Notes under the pieces: generated by a model
Told to the model about the DNA's origin: nothing
Seen by the model: the letters and a program-made list of their open reading frames with translations, nothing else
Database searches by the model: none
Shown: positions 1 through 6,545 of the stretch, piece by piece
How the letters are laid out: every line of letters begins with the position of its first letter
Position numbering within the stretch: the first letter of the stretch is position 1
Translations under genes and position numbers: made by a program
NCBI GenBank assembly: GCA_029983495.1
Contig: JASBZJ010000020.1
Coordinates: forward strand, 1 to 14,242
Direction of reading: 5' to 3'
DNA length: 14,242 nt
From: Porphyromonas sp.
GTDB taxonomy: Bacteria; Bacteroidota; Bacteroidia; Bacteroidales; Porphyromonadaceae

Positions 1-50
1 ATACCTGCCTGTCACGCAGGGGGTCGCGGGTTCGAGTCCCGTCCATACCG
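1..50 (+). tRNA. tRNA-Asp (GTC), 3' part, cut by the window start
   Basis: The window opens inside this tRNA. The anticodon stem CCTGC/GCAGG (4-8 and 16-20) encloses the loop CTGTCAC with anticodon GTC at 11-13, which reads aspartate codons. A T-arm with TTCGAGT in its loop follows, then the 3' acceptor strand CCATACC and discriminator G at 50, as expected for tRNA-Asp. CCA is not encoded. The D-arm and 5' acceptor strand lie outside the window. Confidence 0.93.
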
Positions 51-58
51 CAAAAGAG

Positions 59-90
59 AAGAGGCACCCCATAAAAAGGGCGCCTTCTTT
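59..90 (+). terminator. Imperfect hairpin after tRNA-Asp, possible terminator or processing signal
   Basis: The arms AAGAGGC-A-CCC and GGG-C-GCCTTCTT pair around an A-rich loop, with one A/C mismatch and one bulged T. The 3' side ends in CTTCTTT, which is only a weak T-tract. Two more tRNAs follow on the same strand, so it may be a partial terminator or an RNase processing hairpin and not a full stop. This is read from the sequence only. Confidence 0.4.
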
Positions 91-188
91 GAAAAGAAGT
101 TTTACCTTCGAGCTGAGGTAAGCGAACCTTAGCCAGCTTTTATGATTTAATGCTCTTTAGTTCACTGAGAAGATAACAGAGGATCTGA

Positions 189-270
189 GCCCAAGTGGCG
201 GAATTGGTAGACGCGCTCGTTTCAGGTGCGAGTGTTTCGCGACGTGCAGGTTCGAGTCCTGTCTTGGGCA
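189..270 (+). tRNA. tRNA-Leu (CAG)
   Basis: A complete class II tRNA. The acceptor strands GCCCAAG (189-195) and CTTGGGC (263-269) pair fully, and discriminator A is at 270. The D-arm is the typical leucine type GTGGCGGAATTGGTAGACGC. The anticodon stem CTCGT/GCGAG encloses the loop TTCAGGT with anticodon CAG at 223-225. A long variable arm and a T-arm with TTCGAGT follow. CCA is not encoded. The long variable arm and D-arm sequence rule out Met or Gln readings. Confidence 0.95.
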
Positions 271-347
271 CTTCTAGCCTAATCTTCTAACTCTTGTTAA
301 GATAAGGAAGCTTTCGTTGAGTGAAGTGTTCTAGGAGGTATTGATAT

Positions 348-431
348 GCGCGAGTGGTGGAATTGGTAGACACGCTACTTTGAGGGGGTAGTGCCGCTTT
401 TGGTGTATGAGTTCAAATCTCATCTCGCGTA
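348..431 (+). tRNA. tRNA-Leu (GAG)
   Basis: A second complete class II leucine tRNA, 77 nt after the first. The acceptor GCGCGAG (348-354) pairs with CTCGCGT (424-430) through one terminal G-U, and discriminator A is at 431. The D-arm GTGGTGGAATTGGTAGACAC is followed by anticodon stem CTACT/GGTAG with loop TTGAGGG and anticodon GAG at 382-384. There is a long variable arm, a T-loop TTCAAAT and no encoded CCA. It is the last gene of the tRNA cluster and is followed by a strong terminator. Confidence 0.95.
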
Positions 432-464
432 CGTGTTTCATAATTTCTAACAGTGTTTTGTTTG

Positions 465-507
465 GGGTCTCTGCAGCTTGGATGGGTTGTGGAGACCCGT
501 TTTTTTT
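465..507 (+). terminator. Strong intrinsic terminator of the tRNA cluster
   Basis: A 13-bp stem with three G-T wobbles is formed by GGGTCTCTGCAGC (465-477) and GTTGTGGAGACCC (486-498). A G and a run of eight T (500-507) follow. This is a textbook rho-independent terminator for the + strand and ends the Asp-Leu-Leu tRNA transcript before it runs into the convergent polA gene. Confidence 0.9.
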
Positions 508-558
508 GAATGGGTGGCCTTTGTAGCTGGTTCCATTTCGTTGACTTCCTTCCTAATA

Positions 559-684
559 GAGGTTTTGCAAAATACCTTATAAACAGCATCACTAAAGCAA
601 TTCGAACTTTGCTGGCGTACATAAAGTACGCTCTCATTGTTCCCAAGCTATGTGCCTTGTATTTGAGGTATTCTGCAAAGCCTC
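559..684. repeat. 126-bp imperfect palindrome with 19-bp terminal inverted repeats (MITE/REP-like)
   Basis: The left end 559-577 (GAGGTTTTGCAAAATACCT) and the inverted right end 666-684 (read on the - strand GAGGCTTTGCAGAATACCT) match at 17 of 19 positions. The inner arms stay partly complementary up to a central hairpin, GCGTAC-ATAAA-GTACGC, at 615-631. The whole unit can thus fold on either strand as one long hairpin. Reading frames crossing it on both strands give similar peptides (GFAKYL and GFAEYL), which is a by-product of the symmetry and not evidence for a protein. I see no clear target-site duplication. The position, between the tRNA terminator and the convergent polA end, is typical of small non-autonomous elements or extragenic palindromes, but a role as a polA terminator is also possible. 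Confidence 0.7.
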
Positions 685-732
685 CTCTCGGCAACACCCG
701 AAGAGAGATTCCTCTTTCCCTATTTAAGGTCT

Positions 733-3552
733 CTAATGAGCTTCGAGCCAGTTATTACCTACGCCTACCGAAACCTCAAGGGGTACTTTTAGTTCTCCAA
801 GTGCATTAATCATTTCCTCTTCAACAATACCCTTAAGCTTTTCTACTTCACATTTTAAGGCATCGAAGTTAAGTTCATCGTGTATTTGAAGAATCATCCT
901 ACTTTTCATACCTTCGTGCTTCATTCTCTGGCTAATTCGTACCATAGCTATCTTTATAAGGTCCGCGGCTGTTCCTTGTATGGGAGTATTTATTGCATTC
1001 CTTTCCGCTGAACTCCTTACAGTATTGTTTTCGCTATATATATCGGATAGGTACCGTCGTCGACCAAGCATAGTTTCGGCATAACCGTTTTCGTGGGCTT
1101 TGTTTATAGCCTCTTCAGTGAAAGTAAGAATTCTGGGGAAGGCTTTTAGGTAATCGTCCTTGAGCTTTTTTGCTTCGCTAACGGGTATTTGTAGCCGTTG
1201 GCTAAGCCCGAAATAAGTTATTCCGTATAGTATTCCAAAGTTTGCTTGCTTAGCAAATGCTCGTTGGTTGTTGGTAACCTCAGTAGGTTTTATGTGATAA
1301 AGCTTAGCGGCTGTTATTTGGTGTATGTCGGTACCTTCTTTAAATGCATTAATAAGACCACAGTCCTCGCTCATATGAGCCGCTAGGCGCAATTCAATTT
1401 GCGAGTAATCAGCACTTAAAAAAACATATTCGCTGTTTGACGGCACAAAGGCTGCTCTTATTTCCTGCCCGATTTCGCTTCTGATGGGAATATTTTGCAA
1501 GTTAGGGTCGCTACTCGATAAACGCCCTGTTGCTGTAATCGTTTGGTTAAAGTTGCAATGTATTCTACCATCGCTATGCACATAACTTGGTAAGGTTCGA
1601 ACGTAGGTATTTAGTAGTTTAGTTACACCACGATATTGCAATATGTGGTTTACAATTGGGTGTGAGGTTGCATATTTACTTAGTACATCCTCGCCCGTAG
1701 CATATCCTCCCTTTTTTGTTCTTTTCGGGTTTCTATCGATGGCTAACTTTTCGAAAAGGATACTTCCAACTTGAATTGGGCTATTAATATTGAATGTTTC
1801 GCCAGCCTCGTTATATATTGTTTCTGCTAGCTTTGTGGCTTGTTCATCGAGGGCTTGTTCTACTTTACTTAATGCATTTGGGTCGAATTTTACACCAATT
1901 TCTTCCATTTCCTTTAGTACGGGTACTAGTGGCATTTCTACTTTGTTGAAAAGCTCGGTTTGTTGCTCCTCTTTAAGTAATTGGTCAAGAACAAGGTGTA
2001 GGCGAAGCGTAACATCAGCGTCTTCTGCCGCATAAATAGCCAGTTTGTAAGTAGGCACATCGTTTCGGAGTGTAAAATCCTTTTTATCCGAAAGCGAACT
2101 ATAGGGTATCATTGTATGGCTAAAATACTCTTCAGCCATGGCATCGAGGCTATGCTTGCGGTCAGAATCAACAAGGTAGTGGGCAATGAGTGTATCGAAG
2201 AGTGGTTGGGGGAATGTAATACCATATTTCGAAAGCACTTTGGTGTCGTACTTGGCATTCTGAGCTACTTTAAGGATGCTTTGGTTTTGCATCAGTTCGT
2301 TTAAAGGGGCTAGTAGTTCTATCGCTTCAAGCCTATTTTCTGGTATTGGGAGAAAAAAGGCTTTTCCAGGTTCGGTACAAAAACTCATCGCAACTAACTC
2401 TGCTTGAAATGTATCTAGCGAGGTCGTTTCAGTATCGAAGGCAAAATGGTGTGCATTAGCCAAGGTTTGCCAAAGTTCAGCCTGCTTCTTTTCGTCATCT
2501 ACCACCGTATAGTTCATAGGTATTGCCTTGAACGATAGGAATGAGAATCGTTGCTGAAGCGAAGTGCTTTGCTCTTCAGCCTTAGAAGGTAGAGGTTTTT
2601 GTTTGTTGCCTATTGTTTTTGGAGCCGAATTTTCGGATAAAGCCAAAGTAGAATCGAATAGCGAAGGTTGAGCTTGTGTTTGGGTTTTGGGGTAGTAGCG
2701 ATTTATTAGCGAAGAAAACTCGAATTCCTTTAATAGGGCTAGAACTGCTTCAGAATGAATGCTCCAATTCGAGAATTCGTCGAAATCGAATGCGTAGTTG
2801 GGGATATGAGTAACTATAGTTACAAGTTCTTTCGAAAGGAGAGTATCGGCCTTGCTGGCTAGAAGTTTTTTTTGGAATGAGGGTTTAACCTTTTCGATAT
2901 TATTATAAATTTCCTCGATGGTATTGTAGTCGGCTAAAAGTGTTTTTGCTGATTTTTCGCCTATTCCTTTGCATCCAGGTACATTATCGCTAGCATCGCC
3001 CACTAACCCTAGATAGTCGATCATTTGCAATGGTTGTTTTAAACTGTATCTTTCGCAAACTTCTTTTGGCCCCATTTCTTCTAAACCTCGCGAAGTTGGT
3101 TTTAATATTCGCACGTTTTCGGTAACAAGTTGGCTAAAATCCTTATCGGGGGTTACCATGTACACTTTATAACCATCTTTTTCAGCTTGCTTAGCCGCTG
3201 CTCCAATAACATCGTCGGCCTCGTAGTTTTTTATGGATAGTGCGGGAATATTCATTGTTTCGAGAAGAAGAAAAATCCTATCAAGCGAAGAAACAATATC
3301 TTCGGGTATTGTATCGCGTTGCGCTTTATAATCGGAATAAATTTCTTCCCGAAAGTTTCCCTCGGGGTGTTCAAAGGCTACAGCAATGGCATCGGGGTTA
3401 TATTTTTTGATAATATCAAGTAGAGTGGACGTAAAGCCGTAGAGGGTGCTTATATTTTCGCCTTTGCTATTTTTGCGGATTACTTGGTAAAAAGCAAAGT
3501 AGGCACGATATATAAGAGCAAATCCATCGAGCAAAAAAAGAGTTTTAGCCAT
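733..3552 (-). CDS. polA: DNA polymerase I
   Basis: Repair and Okazaki-fragment polymerase of 939 residues, near the family's usual length. Three domains are visible in order. The 5'-nuclease covers about 1-290, with FLLDGFALIYRAYF, the acidic NYEADDVIG (109-117) and LVGDASDNVPGCKGIGEK (183-200). The 3'-5' proofreading domain covers about 345-530 and appears active: FDTET (D373, E375), NAKYD (D436) and YAAED (Y507, D511). The polymerase domain covers about 540-939: TATGRLSSSDPNLQNIP, motif A with D715, the O-helix RAFAKQANFGILYG with R764, K768, F772 and Y776, and motif C HDEL (891-894). F772 is the position where phenylalanine discriminates against dideoxynucleotides in E. coli Pol I. The ATG lies 29 nt after the mraY stop on the same strand, so it may be co-transcribed with the cell-wall genes, a place usually held by murD. 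Confidence 0.98.
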   Translation of the reverse strand: MAKTLFLLDGFALIYRAYFAFYQVIRKNSKGENISTLYGFTSTLLDIIKKYNPDAIAVAFEHPEGNFREEIYSDYKAQRDTIPEDIVSSLDRIFLLLETMNIPALSIKNYEADDVIGAAAKQAEKDGYKVYMVTPDKDFSQLVTENVRILKPTSRGLEEMGPKEVCERYSLKQPLQMIDYLGLVGDASDNVPGCKGIGEKSAKTLLADYNTIEEIYNNIEKVKPSFQKKLLASKADTLLSKELVTIVTHIPNYAFDFDEFSNWSIHSEAVLALLKEFEFSSLINRYYPKTQTQAQPSLFDSTLALSENSAPKTIGNKQKPLPSKAEEQSTSLQQRFSFLSFKAIPMNYTVVDDEKKQAELWQTLANAHHFAFDTETTSLDTFQAELVAMSFCTEPGKAFFLPIPENRLEAIELLAPLNELMQNQSILKVAQNAKYDTKVLSKYGITFPQPLFDTLIAHYLVDSDRKHSLDAMAEEYFSHTMIPYSSLSDKKDFTLRNDVPTYKLAIYAAEDADVTLRLHLVLDQLLKEEQQTELFNKVEMPLVPVLKEMEEIGVKFDPNALSKVEQALDEQATKLAETIYNEAGETFNINSPIQVGSILFEKLAIDRNPKRTKKGGYATGEDVLSKYATSHPIVNHILQYRGVTKLLNTYVRTLPSYVHSDGRIHCNFNQTITATGRLSSSDPNLQNIPIRSEIGQEIRAAFVPSNSEYVFLSADYSQIELRLAAHMSEDCGLINAFKEGTDIHQITAAKLYHIKPTEVTNNQRAFAKQANFGILYGITYFGLSQRLQIPVSEAKKLKDDYLKAFPRILTFTEEAINKAHENGYAETMLGRRRYLSDIYSENNTVRSSAERNAINTPIQGTAADLIKIAMVRISQRMKHEGMKSRMILQIHDELNFDALKCEVEKLKGIVEEEMINALGELKVPLEVSVGVGNNWLEAH

Positions 3553-3581
3553 AGAAGTATAATCTATTTATGGTTTAAAAG

Positions 3582-4850
3582 TTAGCGCATCTTTAAGGTT
3601 GCAACGGCAAAAGCTGCGAGAATAATTGAAATAAGCCAAAAACGGACAGTTACCTTGTTTTCGGGGATTGTTTTGTGTGGTCGTTTAATAAGGGCGTCTA
3701 TAGAAGTATCTCCAGCTTTTTGAAAGTGGTGGTGTAGGGGCGACATTTTAAAGATGCGTTTCCCTGTACCAGTAGTTTTTCGGGTTATTTTGAAGTAACT
3801 TATTTGAATGAGCGACGAGAGCCCCTCGACAATGAAAAGACCAGCAAGAATAGGTAGCAATAATTCCTTACGAATGAGAACGGAAAACACACCAATAATT
3901 CCCCCAAGTGCAAGGCTACCTGTATCACCCATAAAAACCTGAGCGGGAAAACTGTTGAACCATAGAAAGCCAATGGTTGCTCCTATAAAGGCAGCTGCAA
4001 AAATAACTAGTTCTTCTGTTCCAGGAATAAACATGATATTTAGATACGATGCTAGCGATATGTGGCTCGATACATAAGCAAGAACTAGGAGAGCAACCCC
4101 TACAGGAGCCGCGGTACCACTAGCTAATCCATCCAACCCATCTGTAAGGTTTACGCAGTTGCTTATAAAGGTTACAATAAGAATAATAATTACAACATAA
4201 AGCCCCCAGCCTAAGGCTTGTTTAATATCTTTGTCCTTTGCTGGAATAAGCTCGGCATAGTCGAAGTCGTTGTTTTTTACAAACGGAATGGTTGTTCGCG
4301 TACTTTTTACTTCTTCAGGCGAAAAGTCCACCGATTCTATTCGGCTGTCTTCTTTATTGTAGGTTTCGATATTTTCGCGAATAGTAACGCTTGGGCTTAA
4401 GTATAGTACCATACCCACAACCAGACCAGTAAAAACTTGTCCAATTATTTTATATTTTCCTTTAAGCCCATCTTTACGTTTTTTGAAAACCTTTATGTAG
4501 TCATCGATAAACCCTATTAGCCCCATCATAACAGTGGTGAAGAGCATTAACAGAATGTATACGTTATTGAGTCGGCAAAATAATAGTGTGGGTAAAAGTA
4601 TTGCGGCAATTATTATAAGCCCTCCCATCGTAGGGGTATTGTGTTTACGTTGTTGCCCCTCAAGCCCAAGTTGACGAATTGTTTCGCCAATCGATTTTTT
4701 GTGAAGATACCTAATAATACTTCCGCCAATACAAGTTGTAAAAAGTAGGGCAACAACGAACGCCATAATAGAACGGAACGATACATATCGTAAGAGGCGA
4801 ACACCCGAAAAGTCCCATTTATCGAGGTAGTCAGCAAGGTAGTAAAGCAT
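3582..4850 (-). CDS. mraY: Phospho-N-acetylmuramoyl-pentapeptide transferase (MraY)
   Basis: Integral membrane enzyme that transfers phospho-MurNAc-pentapeptide from UDP to undecaprenyl phosphate, giving lipid I. Family signatures are all present: NTPTMGGL (71-78), the DDY pair D116/D117 followed by KGKYKIIGQ, NLTDGLDGLASG (234-245, D237), FMGDTGS (306-312) and the cytoplasmic PLHHHFQ histidine loop (371-377). Hydrophobic helices run throughout. At 422 residues it is longer than the roughly 360 of E. coli MraY. The extra length is mostly a polar loop at about 153-212, between two membrane helices and before NLTDGLDG, predicted to be periplasmic. Such long MraY versions are common in Bacteroidota (from memory). 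It lies 130 nt after murE and 29 nt before polA. Confidence 0.97.
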   Translation of the reverse strand: MLYYLADYLDKWDFSGVRLLRYVSFRSIMAFVVALLFTTCIGGSIIRYLHKKSIGETIRQLGLEGQQRKHNTPTMGGLIIIAAILLPTLLFCRLNNVYILLMLFTTVMMGLIGFIDDYIKVFKKRKDGLKGKYKIIGQVFTGLVVGMVLYLSPSVTIRENIETYNKEDSRIESVDFSPEEVKSTRTTIPFVKNNDFDYAELIPAKDKDIKQALGWGLYVVIIILIVTFISNCVNLTDGLDGLASGTAAPVGVALLVLAYVSSHISLASYLNIMFIPGTEELVIFAAAFIGATIGFLWFNSFPAQVFMGDTGSLALGGIIGVFSVLIRKELLLPILAGLFIVEGLSSLIQISYFKITRKTTGTGKRIFKMSPLHHHFQKAGDTSIDALIKRPHKTIPENKVTVRFWLISIILAAFAVATLKMR

Positions 4851-4935
4851 GTTTAGTTAAAAGCGGTTTTACAATTAAAGAAAAACGATGAGTTACTTTT
4901 TTTTGCAACGAACATGTGGCTTAATTATGAATTCA

Positions 4936-4968
4936 CAAATATGTGTTGTGGAGGAAGAGCCAATCAAA
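4936..4968 (-). promoter_or_regulatory. Weak candidate promoter upstream of mraY
   Basis: In the 130-bp gap between murE and mraY the - strand has CATATTTG (4936-4943), one mismatch from the Bacteroidota -7 box TAnnTTTG. A TTTG (4965-4968) lies 21 nt upstream of it and a TTG (4961-4963) 17 nt upstream. This is the largest gap inside the minus-strand block, so a secondary promoter for mraY-polA is plausible. The match is imperfect and could be chance in AT-rich DNA. Confidence 0.25.
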
Positions 4969-4980
4969 AGCCACTCTCAG

Positions 4981-6519
4981 CTAATTGGCTGAGGTAAGAA
5001 TGTTCATGTAGTTTGTTATTACTTCGGCGTCGTCGAAATGGTGCTTAACACCGTTTATTTCCTGATAAGTTTCGTGTCCTTTACCGGCAACAAGCACTAC
5101 ATCGTTAGCTTTTGCGAGGCGTAATGCCGTGTGTATGGCATCCTTACGGCTAACAATTTGTAATGTATTTAATTGTTCGTTTGGCGAAAGCCCCTCAAGC
5201 ATATCATTTATTATAGCTTGTGGATCTTCGTTTCTAGGATTATCGCTAGTAAGTATTAGCACATGGCAACGTTTGTATGTTTCCTTTGCCATTAATGGCC
5301 TTTTTCCCTTATCGCGATTTCCGCCTGCACCAATAACGGCAATAATTCGGCTATTACTAGGAGCAACTTGCTCAATAGCTTCGAGTACTTTTATTAATGC
5401 ATCGGGTGTGTGTGCATAGTCTACAATAGCTGTACAACAAGCACTTCGTATAACCTCGAATCGCCCTGTAGCATGGTTTAATTTTGAAAGTGCAACAAGC
5501 AATTCATCTTCGCTAACATTGGGTAGTAACTGGTTTGCAACGCCCCAAACGGCAAGAAGGTTGTATACATTGAATACCCCAGTTAGTTTTACCCATACAC
5601 TTTTCCCGTTTAGTAAAAGCTCGGTACCATCAAAATCCTTTTCAATAATACGTGCTCTATATTCTGCAGGTGCTTTTATGCCATAGTGCAAGGGTTTTGC
5701 GTTGCAGTTTTGTAGCATATATGCCGAGGTTCTATCATCGGCATTAACTAGGGCAAAGGCGGTACTATCAAGTCCATCGAATAGTTTCTTTTTAGTTTTT
5801 TTGTAAGTTAGCATATCGCCGTGGTAATCGAGGTGATCGCGCGAAAGGTTTGTAAAAACAGCCCCAACAAAAGGAATACCATCCGTTCGGTGTTGAGCCA
5901 ATGCATGCGACGAAACTTCCATAAAAACATGTGTACAACCAGCAACTTTCATCCTATAGAATAACTTTTCAAGGGCTATTGCATCGGGGGTTGTTAATAC
6001 AGCTTCTTCCACTTCAGTATCTATTCTGTTTTCAACAGTTCCTATAAGTCCGCACTTATAGCCGAATTGGGTAAAAAGGTTCCAAAGTAGGGTCGTAGTA
6101 GTGGTTTTACCATTGGTCCCAGTAACGGCAACTATCTGTAGTTCTTTTGCTGGGTATCCGTAGAACATCGGAGCTAGTAGAGATGTTACTTCGCGTGTTG
6201 ACTCGGTTTTTAGGTACGCCGAGCCTTGTTTTTCGAATAGCTCTTTTTCGTCTTCACTAAGCACAGAACTCCCTATCACAAGGATGGCTCCATTTTTCAG
6301 AGCCATTTGGGTGTAATGTTGACCGTTGTCGTTTACGCCATCAATAGCAACAAAAAGCATATCCTTTTGTACCCTACGCGAATCGGTTGTAATTCCTTTT
6401 AAAGTAATATCGAAATTGAAGTGCGAAGGTATAAAGGTGAGTTTTTTTTGCAGTATGTTGAGTATATTCCGTATAGGTACTTCTACGGGGCTATAATAGG
6501 TGTTATTATCAATCAGCAT
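4981..6519 (-). CDS. murE: UDP-MurNAc-L-Ala-D-Glu:meso-diaminopimelate ligase (MurE)
   Basis: Cytoplasmic ATP-dependent amino-acid ligase adding the third residue of the peptidoglycan stem peptide. The 512-residue protein shows the three Mur ligase domains. The N-terminal substrate domain includes TTDSRRV (44-50). The central ATPase domain has the P-loop VTGTNGKTT (132-140), LTTPDA (175-180), EVSSHALAQHR (201-211) and FTNLSRDHLDYHGDM. By alignment to the E. coli enzyme, K243 is the probable carbamylated lysine. The C-terminal domain has DYAHTPDAL, GAGGNRDKGKRP and TSDNPRNEDP (424-433). The DNPR motif (426-429) is the known signature for meso-diaminopimelate rather than lysine specificity. The N-terminus is about 20 residues longer than in many homologues, but the next in-frame Met is M53 inside the domain, so the first ATG is kept. 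It starts 26 nt after the ftsI stop. Confidence 0.97.
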   Translation of the reverse strand: MLIDNNTYYSPVEVPIRNILNILQKKLTFIPSHFNFDITLKGITTDSRRVQKDMLFVAIDGVNDNGQHYTQMALKNGAILVIGSSVLSEDEKELFEKQGSAYLKTESTREVTSLLAPMFYGYPAKELQIVAVTGTNGKTTTTTLLWNLFTQFGYKCGLIGTVENRIDTEVEEAVLTTPDAIALEKLFYRMKVAGCTHVFMEVSSHALAQHRTDGIPFVGAVFTNLSRDHLDYHGDMLTYKKTKKKLFDGLDSTAFALVNADDRTSAYMLQNCNAKPLHYGIKAPAEYRARIIEKDFDGTELLLNGKSVWVKLTGVFNVYNLLAVWGVANQLLPNVSEDELLVALSKLNHATGRFEVIRSACCTAIVDYAHTPDALIKVLEAIEQVAPSNSRIIAVIGAGGNRDKGKRPLMAKETYKRCHVLILTSDNPRNEDPQAIINDMLEGLSPNEQLNTLQIVSRKDAIHTALRLAKANDVVLVAGKGHETYQEINGVKHHFDDAEVITNYMNILTSAN

Positions 6520-6545
6520 GGCATTCGTTATGGGAGGCTAAATCG

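Noticed and set aside
332..369. AGGAGG followed by ATG and a seven-codon frame (MREWWNW) running into tRNA-Leu(GAG)
   Set aside because: The frame lies mainly within the tRNA itself and stops at once. The resemblance to a ribosome site and start is most likely chance.
685..720. Possible polA terminator hairpin, CTCTCGG pairing with CCGaaGAGAG
   Set aside because: The stem has a two-base bulge and there is no T-run after it on the - strand, so it cannot be called an intrinsic terminator.
413..809. Open frames of 94-99 codons on both strands between the tRNAs and polA
   Set aside because: They cross the tRNA end, the terminator, the palindrome and (on +) the polA 3' end. Similar peptides on both strands come from the palindrome symmetry, and no protein family is recognisable.
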